A stretch of 33,079 nt of DNA, from positions 1 to 33,079 of the forward strand of contig JAFZXQ010000044.1 of assembly GCA_017616705.1 (NCBI GenBank), given 5' to 3'. This DNA is from Clostridia bacterium (GTDB lineage: Bacteria; Bacillota; Clostridia; Christensenellales; UBA1242). Positions 14,977 through 22,511 of the stretch are shown here, piece after piece. Under the pieces are notes generated by a model. It had not been told where the DNA came from, ran no database searches, and saw nothing but the letters and a program-made list of their open reading frames with translations. The first letter of the stretch is position 1; every line of letters starts with the position of its first letter. The position numbers and the translations under genes are program-made.

Positions 14977-15597
14977 TTACTTAGAGTAAAGCTCGACAAT
15001 TAAGTGCTCTTCAATGTTAAGGTCAATATCTTCTCTTGTTGGAAGATTCTTAACTTTACCAGTTAAGTTAGCAGAATCAAATTCAAGCCATTTAGGAACA
15101 ACAACTTTTGATTCTCTAACGCTAGCAAAACTTCCCTTCTTTTGTTTGTTTTCTTTAACAGAAATAACATCACCAACTTTAACTTCAAATGATGGGATAT
15201 TAACTGCTTTGCCATTAACGCAGAAATGACCGTGATTAACTAATTGACGGCATTGAGCTCTGCTTGAACCAAGGCCAAGACGATAAACAACGTTATCAAG
15301 TCTTCTTTCAAGAAGGCTAAGCATATTTTCACCGGTAATACCTTTCATACGCTCTGCTTCTTCATAATAGCCTCTGAATTGTTTTTCAAGAAGCCCATAA
15401 GCTCTTTTAACTTTTTGTTTTTCACGAAGCTGAGTTTGATACTCGCTTGGTTTCTTTCTGCTAACTGGATGAACACCAGGATTAACAGGTCTTCTTTCCA
15501 TTGCGCATTTCTTAGTAAGGCATCTTTCACCTTTAAGGAAAAGTTTAGCGCCTTCACGTCTGCACAATCTGCAATCTGCTTCTGTATATTTTGCCAT
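14977..15597 (-). CDS. rpsD: 30S ribosomal protein S4, zinc-binding form
   Basis: Nucleates assembly of the small-subunit body and, in some bacteria, represses its own operon. The 206 residues carry an N-terminal zinc site (Cys9, Cys12, Cys26, Cys31) and an S4 RNA-binding domain (about residues 97-160, with RLDNVVYRLGLGSSRAQCRQ). It lies between rpsK and rpoA in the alpha block with an AGGAGGG site. In Bacillus subtilis rpsD is a separate gene; here it is in the operon. Confidence 0.97.
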   Translation of the reverse strand: MAKYTEADCRLCRREGAKLFLKGERCLTKKCAMERRPVNPGVHPVSRKKPSEYQTQLREKQKVKRAYGLLEKQFRGYYEEAERMKGITGENMLSLLERRLDNVVYRLGLGSSRAQCRQLVNHGHFCVNGKAVNIPSFEVKVGDVISVKENKQKKGSFASVRESKVVVPKWLEFDSANLTGKVKNLPTREDIDLNIEEHLIVELYSK

Positions 15598-15605
15598 ATT
15601 CCCTC

Positions 15606-16001
15606 CTATACTCTTCTGCGCTTAGGTGGTCTGCACCCGTTATGAGCAATAGGCGATACGTCGCGAATTAGGGTTACTTCAATTTCAGCATTCGCAAGCG
15701 CACGGATAGCAGACTCTCTGCCATTACCAGGCCCCTTGACATAAACTTCAACGCTCTTAATTCCATATTCTTTTGCGGCTTTTGCAGCCTTTTCTGCAGC
15801 AATACTTGCAGCAAAAGGAGTGCTTTTACGGTTACCACGATAACCAAGCGCCCCAGCACTACAAGCAGTTAGCGTATTACCAGCAACATCTGTGATGGTA
15901 ATAATAGTGTTATTAAACGAAGATTGAACATGAACAATGCCTTTATCAACATTGGTTGTAATCTTACGTTTCTTATTAGTGGTCTTTTTAACTTGTGCCA
16001 T
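15606..16001 (-). CDS. rpsK: 30S ribosomal protein S11
   Basis: Platform protein of the small subunit near the mRNA exit. The 131 residues include HVQSSFNNTIITITD, AGALGYRGNRKSTPFAA, VKGPGNGRESAIRA and the C-terminal IRDVSPIAHNGCRPPKRRRV. Length and ends match the family. It is preceded by AAAGGAG and lies 11 bases after rpsM and 8 before rpsD. Confidence 0.97.
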   Translation of the reverse strand: MAQVKKTTNKKRKITTNVDKGIVHVQSSFNNTIITITDVAGNTLTACSAGALGYRGNRKSTPFAASIAAEKAAKAAKEYGIKSVEVYVKGPGNGRESAIRALANAEIEVTLIRDVSPIAHNGCRPPKRRRV

Positions 16002-16012
16002 AAAATTCTCCT

Positions 16013-16378
16013 TTATTTCTTCTTAATAGAACTGCTTCTTGGACCTTTTCTTGTTCTAGCATTGCTATGAGTTCTTTGCCCTCTAACTGGCAATCCTTTT
16101 CTGTGTCTGATTCCTCTATAAGAACCAATTTCCATGAGACCTTTAATGTCCATAGCAACATCGCGTTTAAGGTCACCCTCAACGCTAACGTTCTTATCAA
16201 GATACTCACGAATTTTAGTAATATCAGTTTCAGTTAAATCTTTAACCCTTGTATTAGGGTCTATTTTGGTTTCAGCCAAAATCTTTTGTGAAGTTTTAAG
16301 CCCAACTCCATAAATATAAGTTAAGCCAACTTCAACTCGCTTTTCATTTGGTAAATCAACACCAGCGATACGTGCCAT
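16013..16378 (-). CDS. rpsM: 30S ribosomal protein S13
   Basis: Small-subunit head protein contacting the P-site tRNA and the L5 bridge. The 121 residues begin MARIAGVDLPNEKRVEVGLTY and contain YGVGLKTSQKIL and SYRGIRHRKGLPVRGQRTHSNART, with a basic tail. Start has ATGGAGGA. Unlike most junctions in this operon, it is separated from rpmJ by 119 bases containing two potential hairpins, so it may be a regulated internal point. Confidence 0.97.
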   Translation of the reverse strand: MARIAGVDLPNEKRVEVGLTYIYGVGLKTSQKILAETKIDPNTRVKDLTETDITKIREYLDKNVSVEGDLKRDVAMDIKGLMEIGSYRGIRHRKGLPVRGQRTHSNARTRKGPRSSSIKKK

Positions 16379-16407
16379 TTTTATCCTCCATATTTTAATT
16401 TATCTTT

Positions 16408-16491
16408 GCGGAATATGGTAGAAAGTGTTAGTTTCTATCCGCCCATTTTCCGATTATTTTCAAAATGCAAAAATGCTAGAAATTTTCTAGC
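16408..16491 (-). promoter_or_regulatory. Two hairpins in the rpmJ-rpsM gap
   Basis: The gap 16379-16497 is untranslated. First in transcription is a weak hairpin GCTAGA/TCTAGC (16491-16475), followed by ATTTTTGCATTTT, which resembles a weak terminator. Then comes a longer stem, GCGGA/TCCGC (16442-16438 with 16412-16408) continued by TAGAAA/TTTCTA around a 7-base loop, with a 6-base bulge. The second ends about 30 bases before the rpsM start. Possible attenuator or ribosomal-protein binding site; function is inferred only from position and pairing. Confidence 0.4.
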
Positions 16492-16497
16492 TTAAAA

Positions 16498-16614
16498 TTA
16501 ACCCTGAACCTGTTTATGTTTAGGATATTTACTGCAAATAACTCTTAATTTGCCTTCTCTTTTTATAACCTTGCAACAATCGCACATAGGTTTAACACTT
16601 GGTCTTACTTTCAT
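16498..16614 (-). CDS. rpmJ: 50S ribosomal protein L36, zinc-binding form
   Basis: Smallest large-subunit protein. Translating 16614-16498 gives 38 residues starting MKVRPSVKPMCDCCKVIKR and ending KHKQVQG. The zinc ligands Cys11, Cys14, Cys27 and His33 are all present (the C+ form). The start has an AGGAG-type site (AAAAGGAGAACAAA), and the gene is 14 bases downstream of infA, its normal place. The last residue is one longer than the common 37. Confidence 0.95.
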   Translation of the reverse strand: MKVRPSVKPMCDCCKVIKREGKLRVICSKYPKHKQVQG

Positions 16615-16628
16615 TTTTGTTCTCCTTT

Positions 16629-16847
16629 TTATTTAGTTCTCCAAACAATTCGGCCTCGGGTTAGATCATAAGGGCTCATCTCTAGTTTAACAGTGTCGCC
16701 CTCATAAACGTGAATAAAGTTCTTCCAAAGTTTACCAGATAAATAAGCTGTAACAATATGACCATTAGATAACTGAACTTTGAATGTTGCCCCAGGCATT
16801 GCCTCAACAACAACTCCTTCGGTTTCGATAACGTCAACCTTACTCAC
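16629..16847 (-). CDS. infA: Translation initiation factor IF-1
   Basis: Binds the 30S A site during initiation. The 72-residue OB-fold protein shows DVIETEGVVVEAMPGATFKV, SNGHIVTAYLSGKL and the C-terminal LSPYDLTRGRI-type motif (MSPYDLTRGRIVWRTK). The start codon is GTG (16847-16845), preceded by GGAGGG inside the end of map, and the two genes overlap by 8 bases. That arrangement suggests IF-1 synthesis is coupled to map translation. Confidence 0.96.
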   Translation of the reverse strand: MSKVDVIETEGVVVEAMPGATFKVQLSNGHIVTAYLSGKLWKNFIHVYEGDTVKLEMSPYDLTRGRIVWRTK

Positions 16848-17604
16848 TCTTTCCCTCCTTGCGCGTTAAGGTTAAAATCTCAACGCCGGTTTCGGTGATA
16901 ACCACCGTGTTTTCATAATGGGCAGAAGGCTTACCATCTTTGGTTCTACACTCCCATCCATTAATAATAACTTCATGGGTTCCAGCGTTTATCATTGGCT
17001 CAATGGCTAACGTCATTCCTGCCTCTAATTTTAAACCAGTTCCCCAAGTTCCATAGTTTGGAACGTTTGGTGACTCATGAAGATGAGTTCCAATTCCGTG
17101 CCCAACCATTTCTCTAACAACACCAAAGCCATGTTTTTCAGCGTGATGCTGAACCTGCGCTCCGATATCGCCTAGCCTGCTACCAGCCTTTATCCCTTTG
17201 ATTCCTTCAAAGAAACATTCTCTGGTAACTCTTATTAATTTTTCTTTTTCTTCGCTAACCTTTCCTATTGCAAATGTTCTTGCAGCGTCGCCATGCCAGC
17301 CGTTTTTAACTGCTCCGCAGTCAACTGAAAGAATCATTCCTTCTTCTAAGATAACGTCGTCGCTTGGAAAACCATGAACAACTTGATCATCAATAGAAGC
17401 GCATATTGAGCCAGGAAAACCATTATAATGAAGAAAATTTGGTTTTGCGCCCTTACTAATTATAAACTCATACGCGATTTTGTCAAGAGCCTTCGTTGAA
17501 ATTCCAGGTTTTGCATTAGCCTCTAAAAGTTCCAACATTTCAGCAACAATCTTGCCAACTTCACGCATTTGTTCAATTTGCTTTTCAGTTTTAATTGATA
17601 CCAT
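16840..17604 (-). CDS. map: Methionine aminopeptidase, type I
   Basis: Removes the initiator methionine from new proteins, using two metal ions. The 254 residues carry the ligands Asp95 (SVDCGA), Asp106 (HGDAART), His169 (VGHGIG), Glu202 (AIEPM) and Glu231 (HYENTV), plus the catalytic His77 in VVHGFP. No N-terminal zinc finger or SH3-binding extension is present. It overlaps adk by 14 bases at its start, with only a weak ribosome binding site, and infA by 8 at its end, in the classical secY-adk-map-infA order. Confidence 0.96.
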   Translation of the reverse strand: MVSIKTEKQIEQMREVGKIVAEMLELLEANAKPGISTKALDKIAYEFIISKGAKPNFLHYNGFPGSICASIDDQVVHGFPSDDVILEEGMILSVDCGAVKNGWHGDAARTFAIGKVSEEKEKLIRVTRECFFEGIKGIKAGSRLGDIGAQVQHHAEKHGFGVVREMVGHGIGTHLHESPNVPNYGTWGTGLKLEAGMTLAIEPMINAGTHEVIINGWECRTKDGKPSAHYENTVVITETGVEILTLTRKEGKSE

Positions 17605-18232
17605 TTTTGCCTATCTTCTTTAAAACATTTTCAGCTTGCTCTAACGTTTTTTCTGGGTTATGACCTGCATTAATATGATAAGCCAAATTCTTATTCTCAT
17701 AATAAGCAATAAGCGGTTTAGTTTCAGTTTCAAATGACTTCATCTTACCAAGCATTGCTTCTTCGGTCATATCATTTCTTATTTCAAGGTTTCCCCCACA
17801 TTTAGGGCATGTTGTTTTTCCGTTTAACATTTTTAGGTGAGTTATGTGACCGCAGGTTACGCAACCGCGCCTTCCCATAAACCTATCTCTAACAATGCTA
17901 TCGTCAACATCTAAAACAAGGCACGCATCAATTTTAGCAATTCTATCAAGCGTTTCAGCTTGTTTTAAATTCCTTGGGTATCCATCAAATATTAAGTTTT
18001 TACCAGCGTTTCTATCCATATGACTTTTTAAAATCTTAATGGTTATTTCTTCTGGAACTAACTTCCCTTGAAGTTGATAGTCACTAATGACTTTTGCTTC
18101 AGGAGTATCTTTCTTTGCCTCTTCCCTAAGAAGTGCGCCGATTGAAACTAACCCAAAGTTGTATTTTTCTTCAAGGCATTGAGCTAAAGTTCCCTTTCCG
18201 CTCGTAATTTGACCTAATAAAATAATGTTCAT
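17591..18232 (-). CDS. adk: Adenylate kinase, zinc-lid form, divergent
   Basis: Interconverts ATP plus AMP and two ADP. The 213 residues keep the family frame: a P-loop GQITSGKGT at residues 7-15, AMP-site Arg36 and Arg87 (GYPRN) with Gln91, lid arginines Arg117 and Arg121, a zinc lid with Cys124, Cys127, Cys142 and Cys145, and Arg152. Unusual features are the P-loop (commonly GPPGAGKGT), SIGALLR in place of STGDMLR, and Lys163 where a second lid-closing Arg is expected. The position between secY and map is canonical, so I keep the call, but the enzyme looks atypical. The start has AAAGGGGAA; the 105-base gap to secY contains a stable hairpin. Confidence 0.88.
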   Translation of the reverse strand: MNIILLGQITSGKGTLAQCLEEKYNFGLVSIGALLREEAKKDTPEAKVISDYQLQGKLVPEEITIKILKSHMDRNAGKNLIFDGYPRNLKQAETLDRIAKIDACLVLDVDDSIVRDRFMGRRGCVTCGHITHLKMLNGKTTCPKCGGNLEIRNDMTEEAMLGKMKSFETETKPLIAYYENKNLAYHINAGHNPEKTLEQAENVLKKIGKNGIN

Positions 18233-18310
18233 AAATTCCCCTTTTATTTTGTTTTATTATTTTAAACATTTAAACAAGTAACCCTTAGCTTAAATCTTTA
18301 AAATTATACC

Positions 18311-18334
18311 CTAGCAGGGCTTGCGCCCCGCTAG
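18311..18334 (-). promoter_or_regulatory. Stable hairpin between secY and adk
   Basis: Three bases past the secY stop, minus-strand RNA forms a 10-bp stem CTAGCGGGGC/GCCCTGCTAG, including one G-U pair, capped by a GCAA (GNRA) tetraloop. On the plus strand the same position is an A-C mismatch, so it is made for minus-strand RNA. It is followed by GGTATAATTTTAAAG, not a clean U tract, so it may be a weak terminator, a stabiliser or a processing site. The other 70 bases to adk are AT-rich without a clear promoter. Confidence 0.6.
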
Positions 18335-18337
18335 ATG

Positions 18338-19642
18338 TTATAACAGATTTTTATGTCTCTTCATTAATAGTTGAGCATTAATTTGAGTATCAAGCTCAAT
18401 AGCAACGCTAACAACGATTAACATTCCGGTTGCAGTAAAGGCGTTAAGAAGCCCAGCTGAACCGCCAGCAACAATCTTGAATATAATTGTTGGAACAATT
18501 GCGATAAACGCAAGGAAAACTGCTCCAAACAATGTTATTCTCTTGCTGATTCTTGAGAGATATTCAACAGTTGGTTTTCCTGGACGAACCTGAGGAATAA
18601 ACCCACCATTTTGTTGAATGTTTTGCGCAACGTCAGTTGGATTAAATTGAATTTGAGCATAGAAGTAAGAGAAGAATAAAATTAATAATGCAACTAATAT
18701 GCTATAAACCCAACCACCAGCTCCAAGATAATCATAATAGAATCTTGCGAACCAACCGCTATCTCTTGTTACACCAAATAATTGCATAACAAGGTTTGGG
18801 AAAGTTATGATTGCCGTTGCGAAGATTATTGGCATAACCCCGCCAGCGTTAACCTTTAATGGAATATATGTTGATTGTCCACCAAACATTTTTCTTCCTT
18901 TAACCTGTTTTGCATATTGAACTTTGATTCTTCTTTCAGCTAAATCAAAGAACACGATTAAAGCAAAGATGATGAATGCTGTAACAACGAAACCAATTAA
19001 TTCCCAAAGGCTAGTTGTGTTACCACCAAACACGCTAGCAATGCTTGAAGCAATGCCTTGAGCGGCAGTTGCTATAATACCAATAAAGATTATAAGTGAA
19101 AGTCCGTTTCCAACGCCTTGCTCGGTTATTCTATCCCCTAGCCACATTGTAAAACATGTTCCAGCAACCAAAACAAGAACAACGAAAACGCCACTTAACC
19201 AAAGAAGGTTTGAACCAAAGATTGGTGATAAGCATTCGCTTCCAAACCCTAAAACAATACCAATTCCTTGGGCAATTGCTAAAACAATAGCAATTATTTT
19301 CGTTATAAGGTTAATCTTTTCTTTTCCATCTTCGCCTTGTTTTGATAATCTTTCAAGTGCTGGAATACCAACGCTTAATAATTGAACGATAATTGAAGCG
19401 TTGATATAAGGAGTAACACCCAAAGCAAGAAATGCTCCGTTTGATAACGCGCTACCACTTACCGCATTTAAAAGCGTTAAGAGCGAAACGTCGCTACCAA
19501 CGTTTGTTGCAAAAACTGATGCTTCAATACCAGGAACTGGTAAGAAACAACCAACTCTATAAACTATCAAAAGAACTAATGTTATAATTATCTTCTTTCG
19601 TAAGTCTGGGTTTTTAAAAGCACTTGCTAGGGTTTTAAACAT
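18338..19642 (-). CDS. secY: Preprotein translocase subunit SecY
   Basis: Channel subunit of the SecYEG translocon in the inner membrane. The 434 residues contain ten predicted membrane segments. Landmarks are RVGCFLPVPGIE after the first helix start, ALGVTPYINASIIVQLL (the conserved TM2 region), EQGVGNGLSLIIF, AERRIKVQYAKQ, and MPIIFATAI. The start overlaps the rplO stop by one base (TAATG), with GAGGTGG inside rplO. It lies in the spc block as usual. Confidence 0.97.
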   Translation of the reverse strand: MFKTLASAFKNPDLRKKIIITLVLLIVYRVGCFLPVPGIEASVFATNVGSDVSLLTLLNAVSGSALSNGAFLALGVTPYINASIIVQLLSVGIPALERLSKQGEDGKEKINLITKIIAIVLAIAQGIGIVLGFGSECLSPIFGSNLLWLSGVFVVLVLVAGTCFTMWLGDRITEQGVGNGLSLIIFIGIIATAAQGIASSIASVFGGNTTSLWELIGFVVTAFIIFALIVFFDLAERRIKVQYAKQVKGRKMFGGQSTYIPLKVNAGGVMPIIFATAIITFPNLVMQLFGVTRDSGWFARFYYDYLGAGGWVYSILVALLILFFSYFYAQIQFNPTDVAQNIQQNGGFIPQVRPGKPTVEYLSRISKRITLFGAVFLAFIAIVPTIIFKIVAGGSAGLLNAFTATGMLIVVSVAIELDTQINAQLLMKRHKNLL

Positions 19643-20085
19643 TATTCCACCTCAACCGTTCCGCCAGCTGCTTTGATTTTTTCAACTGCTGACTTAGTAA
19701 ATTTTTGAGCTTTAACTGTTAAAGTTTTAGTTAATTCTCCGTTACCTAAAACCTTTAAGCCATAAGCTTCAACTTTTGAAATAACACCTTTGTTTTTAAG
19801 TAAAGAACTAGTTATAACTGTTCCACTTTCAAAACGTTCAAGGTCGCTAACATTAATAGTTGTGTAAACTTTTCTCCAGTTATTCGTAAAGCCTCTCTTA
19901 GGAAGTTGACGAATTAAAGGCATTTGACCGCCTTCAAATCCTGGGCGAACGCCACCACCACTTCTTGCGTTTTGACCTTTATGACCTTTTCCTGAAGTTT
20001 TACCAGTTCCAGAACCGATTCCTCTTCCTAGTCTTTTAGGAGCGCGTTTTGAATTAGGTGCGGGTGTAAGATTATGTAATTCCAT
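19642..20085 (-). CDS. rplO: 50S ribosomal protein L15
   Basis: Late-assembly large-subunit protein. The 147 residues start MELHNLTPAPNSKRAPKRLG and contain the Gly-rich GSGTGKTSGKGHKGQNARSG and FEGGQMPLIRQLPKRGF. I place the start at the ATG at 20085 with TAAGGAG upstream; the in-frame extension to 20136 overlaps the rpmD end and is not typical of the family. It lies 10 bases after rpmD and is coupled to secY. Confidence 0.96.
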   Translation of the reverse strand: MELHNLTPAPNSKRAPKRLGRGIGSGTGKTSGKGHKGQNARSGGGVRPGFEGGQMPLIRQLPKRGFTNNWRKVYTTINVSDLERFESGTVITSSLLKNKGVISKVEAYGLKVLGNGELTKTLTVKAQKFTKSAVEKIKAAGGTVEVE

Positions 20086-20095
20086 AAATAACTCC

Positions 20096-20323
20096 TTATT
20101 TAACCTCAGTAACAGTAACGAGATGTTTAACAACAAAGATCATTCCTCTTGTTGCTTCGTTATCTCTTTTGATAACTGTTTGATTAATTTTAGATAAACC
20201 TAAAGCCTCACAAGTTTTCTTTTGTTTAGCAAGTCTTCCGTTAAGGCTCTTAGTTAATGTAATTTTTAGTTTAGGTCCATTATACTCTTCTTTTTTAGAA
20301 GTATCAACTTTTTTAGTAGCCAT
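20096..20323 (-). CDS. rpmD: 50S ribosomal protein L30
   Basis: Bacterial-type L30. The 75 residues carry the core KLKITLTKSLNGRLAKQKKTCEALGL and NQTVIKRDNEATRGMIFVVKHLV. An N-terminal extension of about 16 residues (MATKKVDTSKKEEYNG) makes it longer than the usual 58-60; the strong GGGAGGAAG site before this ATG supports the extended form. It sits between rpsE and rplO. Confidence 0.94.
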   Translation of the reverse strand: MATKKVDTSKKEEYNGPKLKITLTKSLNGRLAKQKKTCEALGLSKINQTVIKRDNEATRGMIFVVKHLVTVTEVK

Positions 20324-20333
20324 GTCTTCCTCC

Positions 20334-20930
20334 CTATCCTAATTTCTCAACGCTAACGCCTCTAAGATGAGCGATTTGTTCTGCAGTTCTTAATTGTTTT
20401 AAGCCTTCAAATGTTGCTTTAACACAGTTAACTGGGTTGTTTGAGCCATAAAGTTTTGTTGTTATATCCTTAATTCCGGCAAGTTCAACAACATCACGAA
20501 CGGCACCACCAGCGATAACTCCATTACCTTCGCTACTTGGCATCATGATAATTTTTGTTGTTTCAAAGATACCATCAATTTCATGAGGAATTGTTGTTCC
20601 TTTAAGCGCAACATCAATAACATGTCTTTTAGCGTCAACAGTTGCCTTTTCAATAGCGAGCGTTACTTCGCTTGCTTTGCCCATTCCAATACCAACTTTT
20701 CCGTTATGGTTTCCAACGCAAACGATAGCGTTAAATCTTGGTTTACGTCCACCCTTAACAGTTTTGCTGATTCTGTTGATATCAACGGTTTTCTTATCAA
20801 ATTCGTCTTCAACTTTTGCTGGACGATTTTCTCTTCTAGGCTTTCTATCAGATTTTTTGAATTCTTTGTTTTCTTTTTTGAATTCTTTTTTCTCTTTGTT
20901 ATCTTCTTTATTCATAACTTCTTCAGCCAT
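20334..20930 (-). CDS. rpsE: 30S ribosomal protein S5 with charged N-terminal extension
   Basis: Small-subunit protein lining the mRNA entry site and affecting fidelity. The 198 residues have the double-stranded-RNA-binding-like N domain (VKGGRKPRFNAIVCVG, GKVGIGMGKASEV) and the C domain (SEGNGVIAGGAVRDVVELAGI). The first roughly 48 residues are a Lys/Glu-rich tail with repeated KEFKK units, absent from the common 165-residue form. The ATG has TAGGAGG, so the tail is likely translated. Confidence 0.95.
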   Translation of the reverse strand: MAEEVMNKEDNKEKKEFKKENKEFKKSDRKPRRENRPAKVEDEFDKKTVDINRISKTVKGGRKPRFNAIVCVGNHNGKVGIGMGKASEVTLAIEKATVDAKRHVIDVALKGTTIPHEIDGIFETTKIIMMPSSEGNGVIAGGAVRDVVELAGIKDITTKLYGSNNPVNCVKATFEGLKQLRTAEQIAHLRGVSVEKLG

Positions 20931-20939
20931 TATAACCTC

Positions 20940-21308
20940 CTAAAACTCAAGTCCTGCTTTTCTTGCGCCTTCAGCAAGAGCTGCAACACGACCAGTATAA
21001 AGATAACCACTCCTGTCAAAAACTACTTTGCTGATTTTGAGTTTTAGCGCCTTTTTAGCAACTGCTTCACCGACTTTTTCTGCTTGACCAGACTTGTTAA
21101 GCCCAGTAAGTTTGCTGGCTAAATCTTTATCCATAGTTGAAGCGCTAGTTAAAGTTTTGCCGCTTGCGTCATCAATGATTTGAGCGTAAATGTGTTGTGT
21201 TGAACGATAAACGCTAAGTCTAGGACGATCGCTCGTTCCAGCAAGAGTATTGCGAATTCTTTCATGTTTATCAAGTCTTACTTGATTTTTATCAATCTTC
21301 TTTAACAT
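20940..21308 (-). CDS. rplR: 50S ribosomal protein L18
   Basis: Binds 5S rRNA with L5. The 122 residues include HERIRNTLAGTSDRPRLSVYRS, HIYAQIIDD and the C-terminal FDRSGYLYTGRVAALAEGAR, ending at AGLEF, all standard. Length is normal. GGAGAAG precedes the ATG; it lies 11 bases after rplF and 9 before rpsE. Confidence 0.97.
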   Translation of the reverse strand: MLKKIDKNQVRLDKHERIRNTLAGTSDRPRLSVYRSTQHIYAQIIDDASGKTLTSASTMDKDLASKLTGLNKSGQAEKVGEAVAKKALKLKISKVVFDRSGYLYTGRVAALAEGARKAGLEF

Positions 21309-21319
21309 CTCACTTCTCC

Positions 21320-21880
21320 TTATTTCTTCTTACCAGCTTTCTTAATTTCTTTCAAATGAACTTCTTCAGTTGAATATCTGATTCCATATCCATGATATGG
21401 TTCAATTGGTTTAATAGCTTTAACATCTGCTGCAAATTGTCCAACAGCTGTTTTATCTATTCCATCAATTTTAATTTCATTTGTGTTAGGAACAGTAACT
21501 GTTAACCCTTGTGGTATTTCAACATTAACTGGATGGCTTAAGCCAAGGTTCATATTGATTTTATTACCAGTAACAGCAACTTTAAAACCAACACCATTAA
21601 CGACTAAAGACTTGCTGTATCCTTCAGTTACGCCTTTAACCATGTTAGCAATTAATGCTCTGTAAAGACCATGTTTTGCTCTAACTTCTTTTTCGTCATT
21701 ATCTCTTTCTAAAGTAACAACAGTTTTGCCTTCGCTTTCACCTTTTGTTACTTTAATGCAGCTATCAACCCATTGTCTTAAAGTTCCCTTTGGTCCTGTT
21801 ACGATAACAGTTCCGTCAGTTGCTTGATCAAGGGTAACATTTGCTGGAAGGATAATAGGCATTTTTCCAATTCTACTCAT
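21320..21880 (-). CDS. rplF: 50S ribosomal protein L6
   Basis: Large-subunit protein near the factor-binding site. The 186 residues show SRIGKMPIILP at the start, VTGPKGTLRQ, GYSKSLVVNGVGFKVAVTG, NLGLSHPV and the C-terminal KPIEPYHGYGIRYSTEEV, equivalent to the KPPEPYKGKGIRY region. GGGAGG precedes the ATG. It lies between rpsH and rplR. Confidence 0.97.
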   Translation of the reverse strand: MSRIGKMPIILPANVTLDQATDGTVIVTGPKGTLRQWVDSCIKVTKGESEGKTVVTLERDNDEKEVRAKHGLYRALIANMVKGVTEGYSKSLVVNGVGFKVAVTGNKINMNLGLSHPVNVEIPQGLTVTVPNTNEIKIDGIDKTAVGQFAADVKAIKPIEPYHGYGIRYSTEEVHLKEIKKAGKKK

Positions 21881-21894
21881 TTATCTTTCCTCCC

Positions 21895-22299
21895 TTACCA
21901 AACGTATGCGAGAACTTCGCCACCAATATTTAGATTTCTAGCACTTTTGTCTGTCATAACACCTTTGCTAGTTGAGATAATTGCGATACCTAGGCCGTTT
22001 AAAACCTTTGGAAGATCGCTAGCGTTTGCATAAACTCTAAGGCCAGGAGTTGAAATTCTCTTAAGCCCTGAAATAACCTTTTCCCCACGAGGACCATATT
22101 TAAGTGTTATAACTATATTTTTGATTGAGCCGTTGCTTGTTTCAGTAAAGTCAGCGATAAAGCCTTCTTCCTTTAAGATTTCAGCAATTGCTCTTTTCAT
22201 TGCTGATGCTGGAATAGAAACGCTTGTTTTCTTAACTGTTTGAGCATTTCTAATTCTTGTTAACATATCAGCAATAGGATCAGTAACATTAATACTCAT
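21895..22299 (-). CDS. rpsH: 30S ribosomal protein S8
   Basis: Central-domain 16S rRNA binder. The 134 residues begin with DPIADMLTRIRNAQ, include RISTPGLRVYA, and end with the RNA-contact region GIAIISTSKGVMTDKSAR and GGEVLAYVW. In enterobacteria S8 represses the spc operon; no matching site was searched for here. AAGGAGGAAG precedes the ATG. Confidence 0.97.
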   Translation of the reverse strand: MSINVTDPIADMLTRIRNAQTVKKTSVSIPASAMKRAIAEILKEEGFIADFTETSNGSIKNIVITLKYGPRGEKVISGLKRISTPGLRVYANASDLPKVLNGLGIAIISTSKGVMTDKSARNLNIGGEVLAYVW

Positions 22300-22310
22300 T
22301 TTCTTCCTCC

Positions 22311-22496
22311 TTACCAGCTAGCCTTCTTAACCCCAGGAATTTCACCTTTGTAAGCAAGATCCCTAAAGCAAAGTCTGCAAATGCCGTATTTTTTCAAAAC
22401 TGCGTGAGGACGACCACAAATTGTGCAACGAGTATACTCGCGAGTTGAAAATTTTTGTTTCTTTTGTTGTTTATTCTTTAATGCTAATTTTGCCAT
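22311..22496 (-). CDS. rpsN: 30S ribosomal protein S14, zinc-binding (type Z)
   Basis: The 61-residue short form of S14. Cys24, Cys27, Cys40 and Cys43 form the zinc site (CTIC and CRLC), followed by FRDLAYKGEIPGVKKASW. This form is usual in Bacillota (rpsZ). AGGAGGAAA precedes the ATG, and the gene is between rplE and rpsH. Confidence 0.97.
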   Translation of the reverse strand: MAKLALKNKQQKKQKFSTREYTRCTICGRPHAVLKKYGICRLCFRDLAYKGEIPGVKKASW

Positions 22497-22511
22497 AATT
22501 TCCTCCTCACT

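Noticed and set aside
18311..18334. Ordinary rho-independent terminator after secY
   Set aside because: The hairpin is strong, but it is followed by GGTATAATTTT and not a U run, and the operon continues into adk; kept as a hairpin of unknown role.
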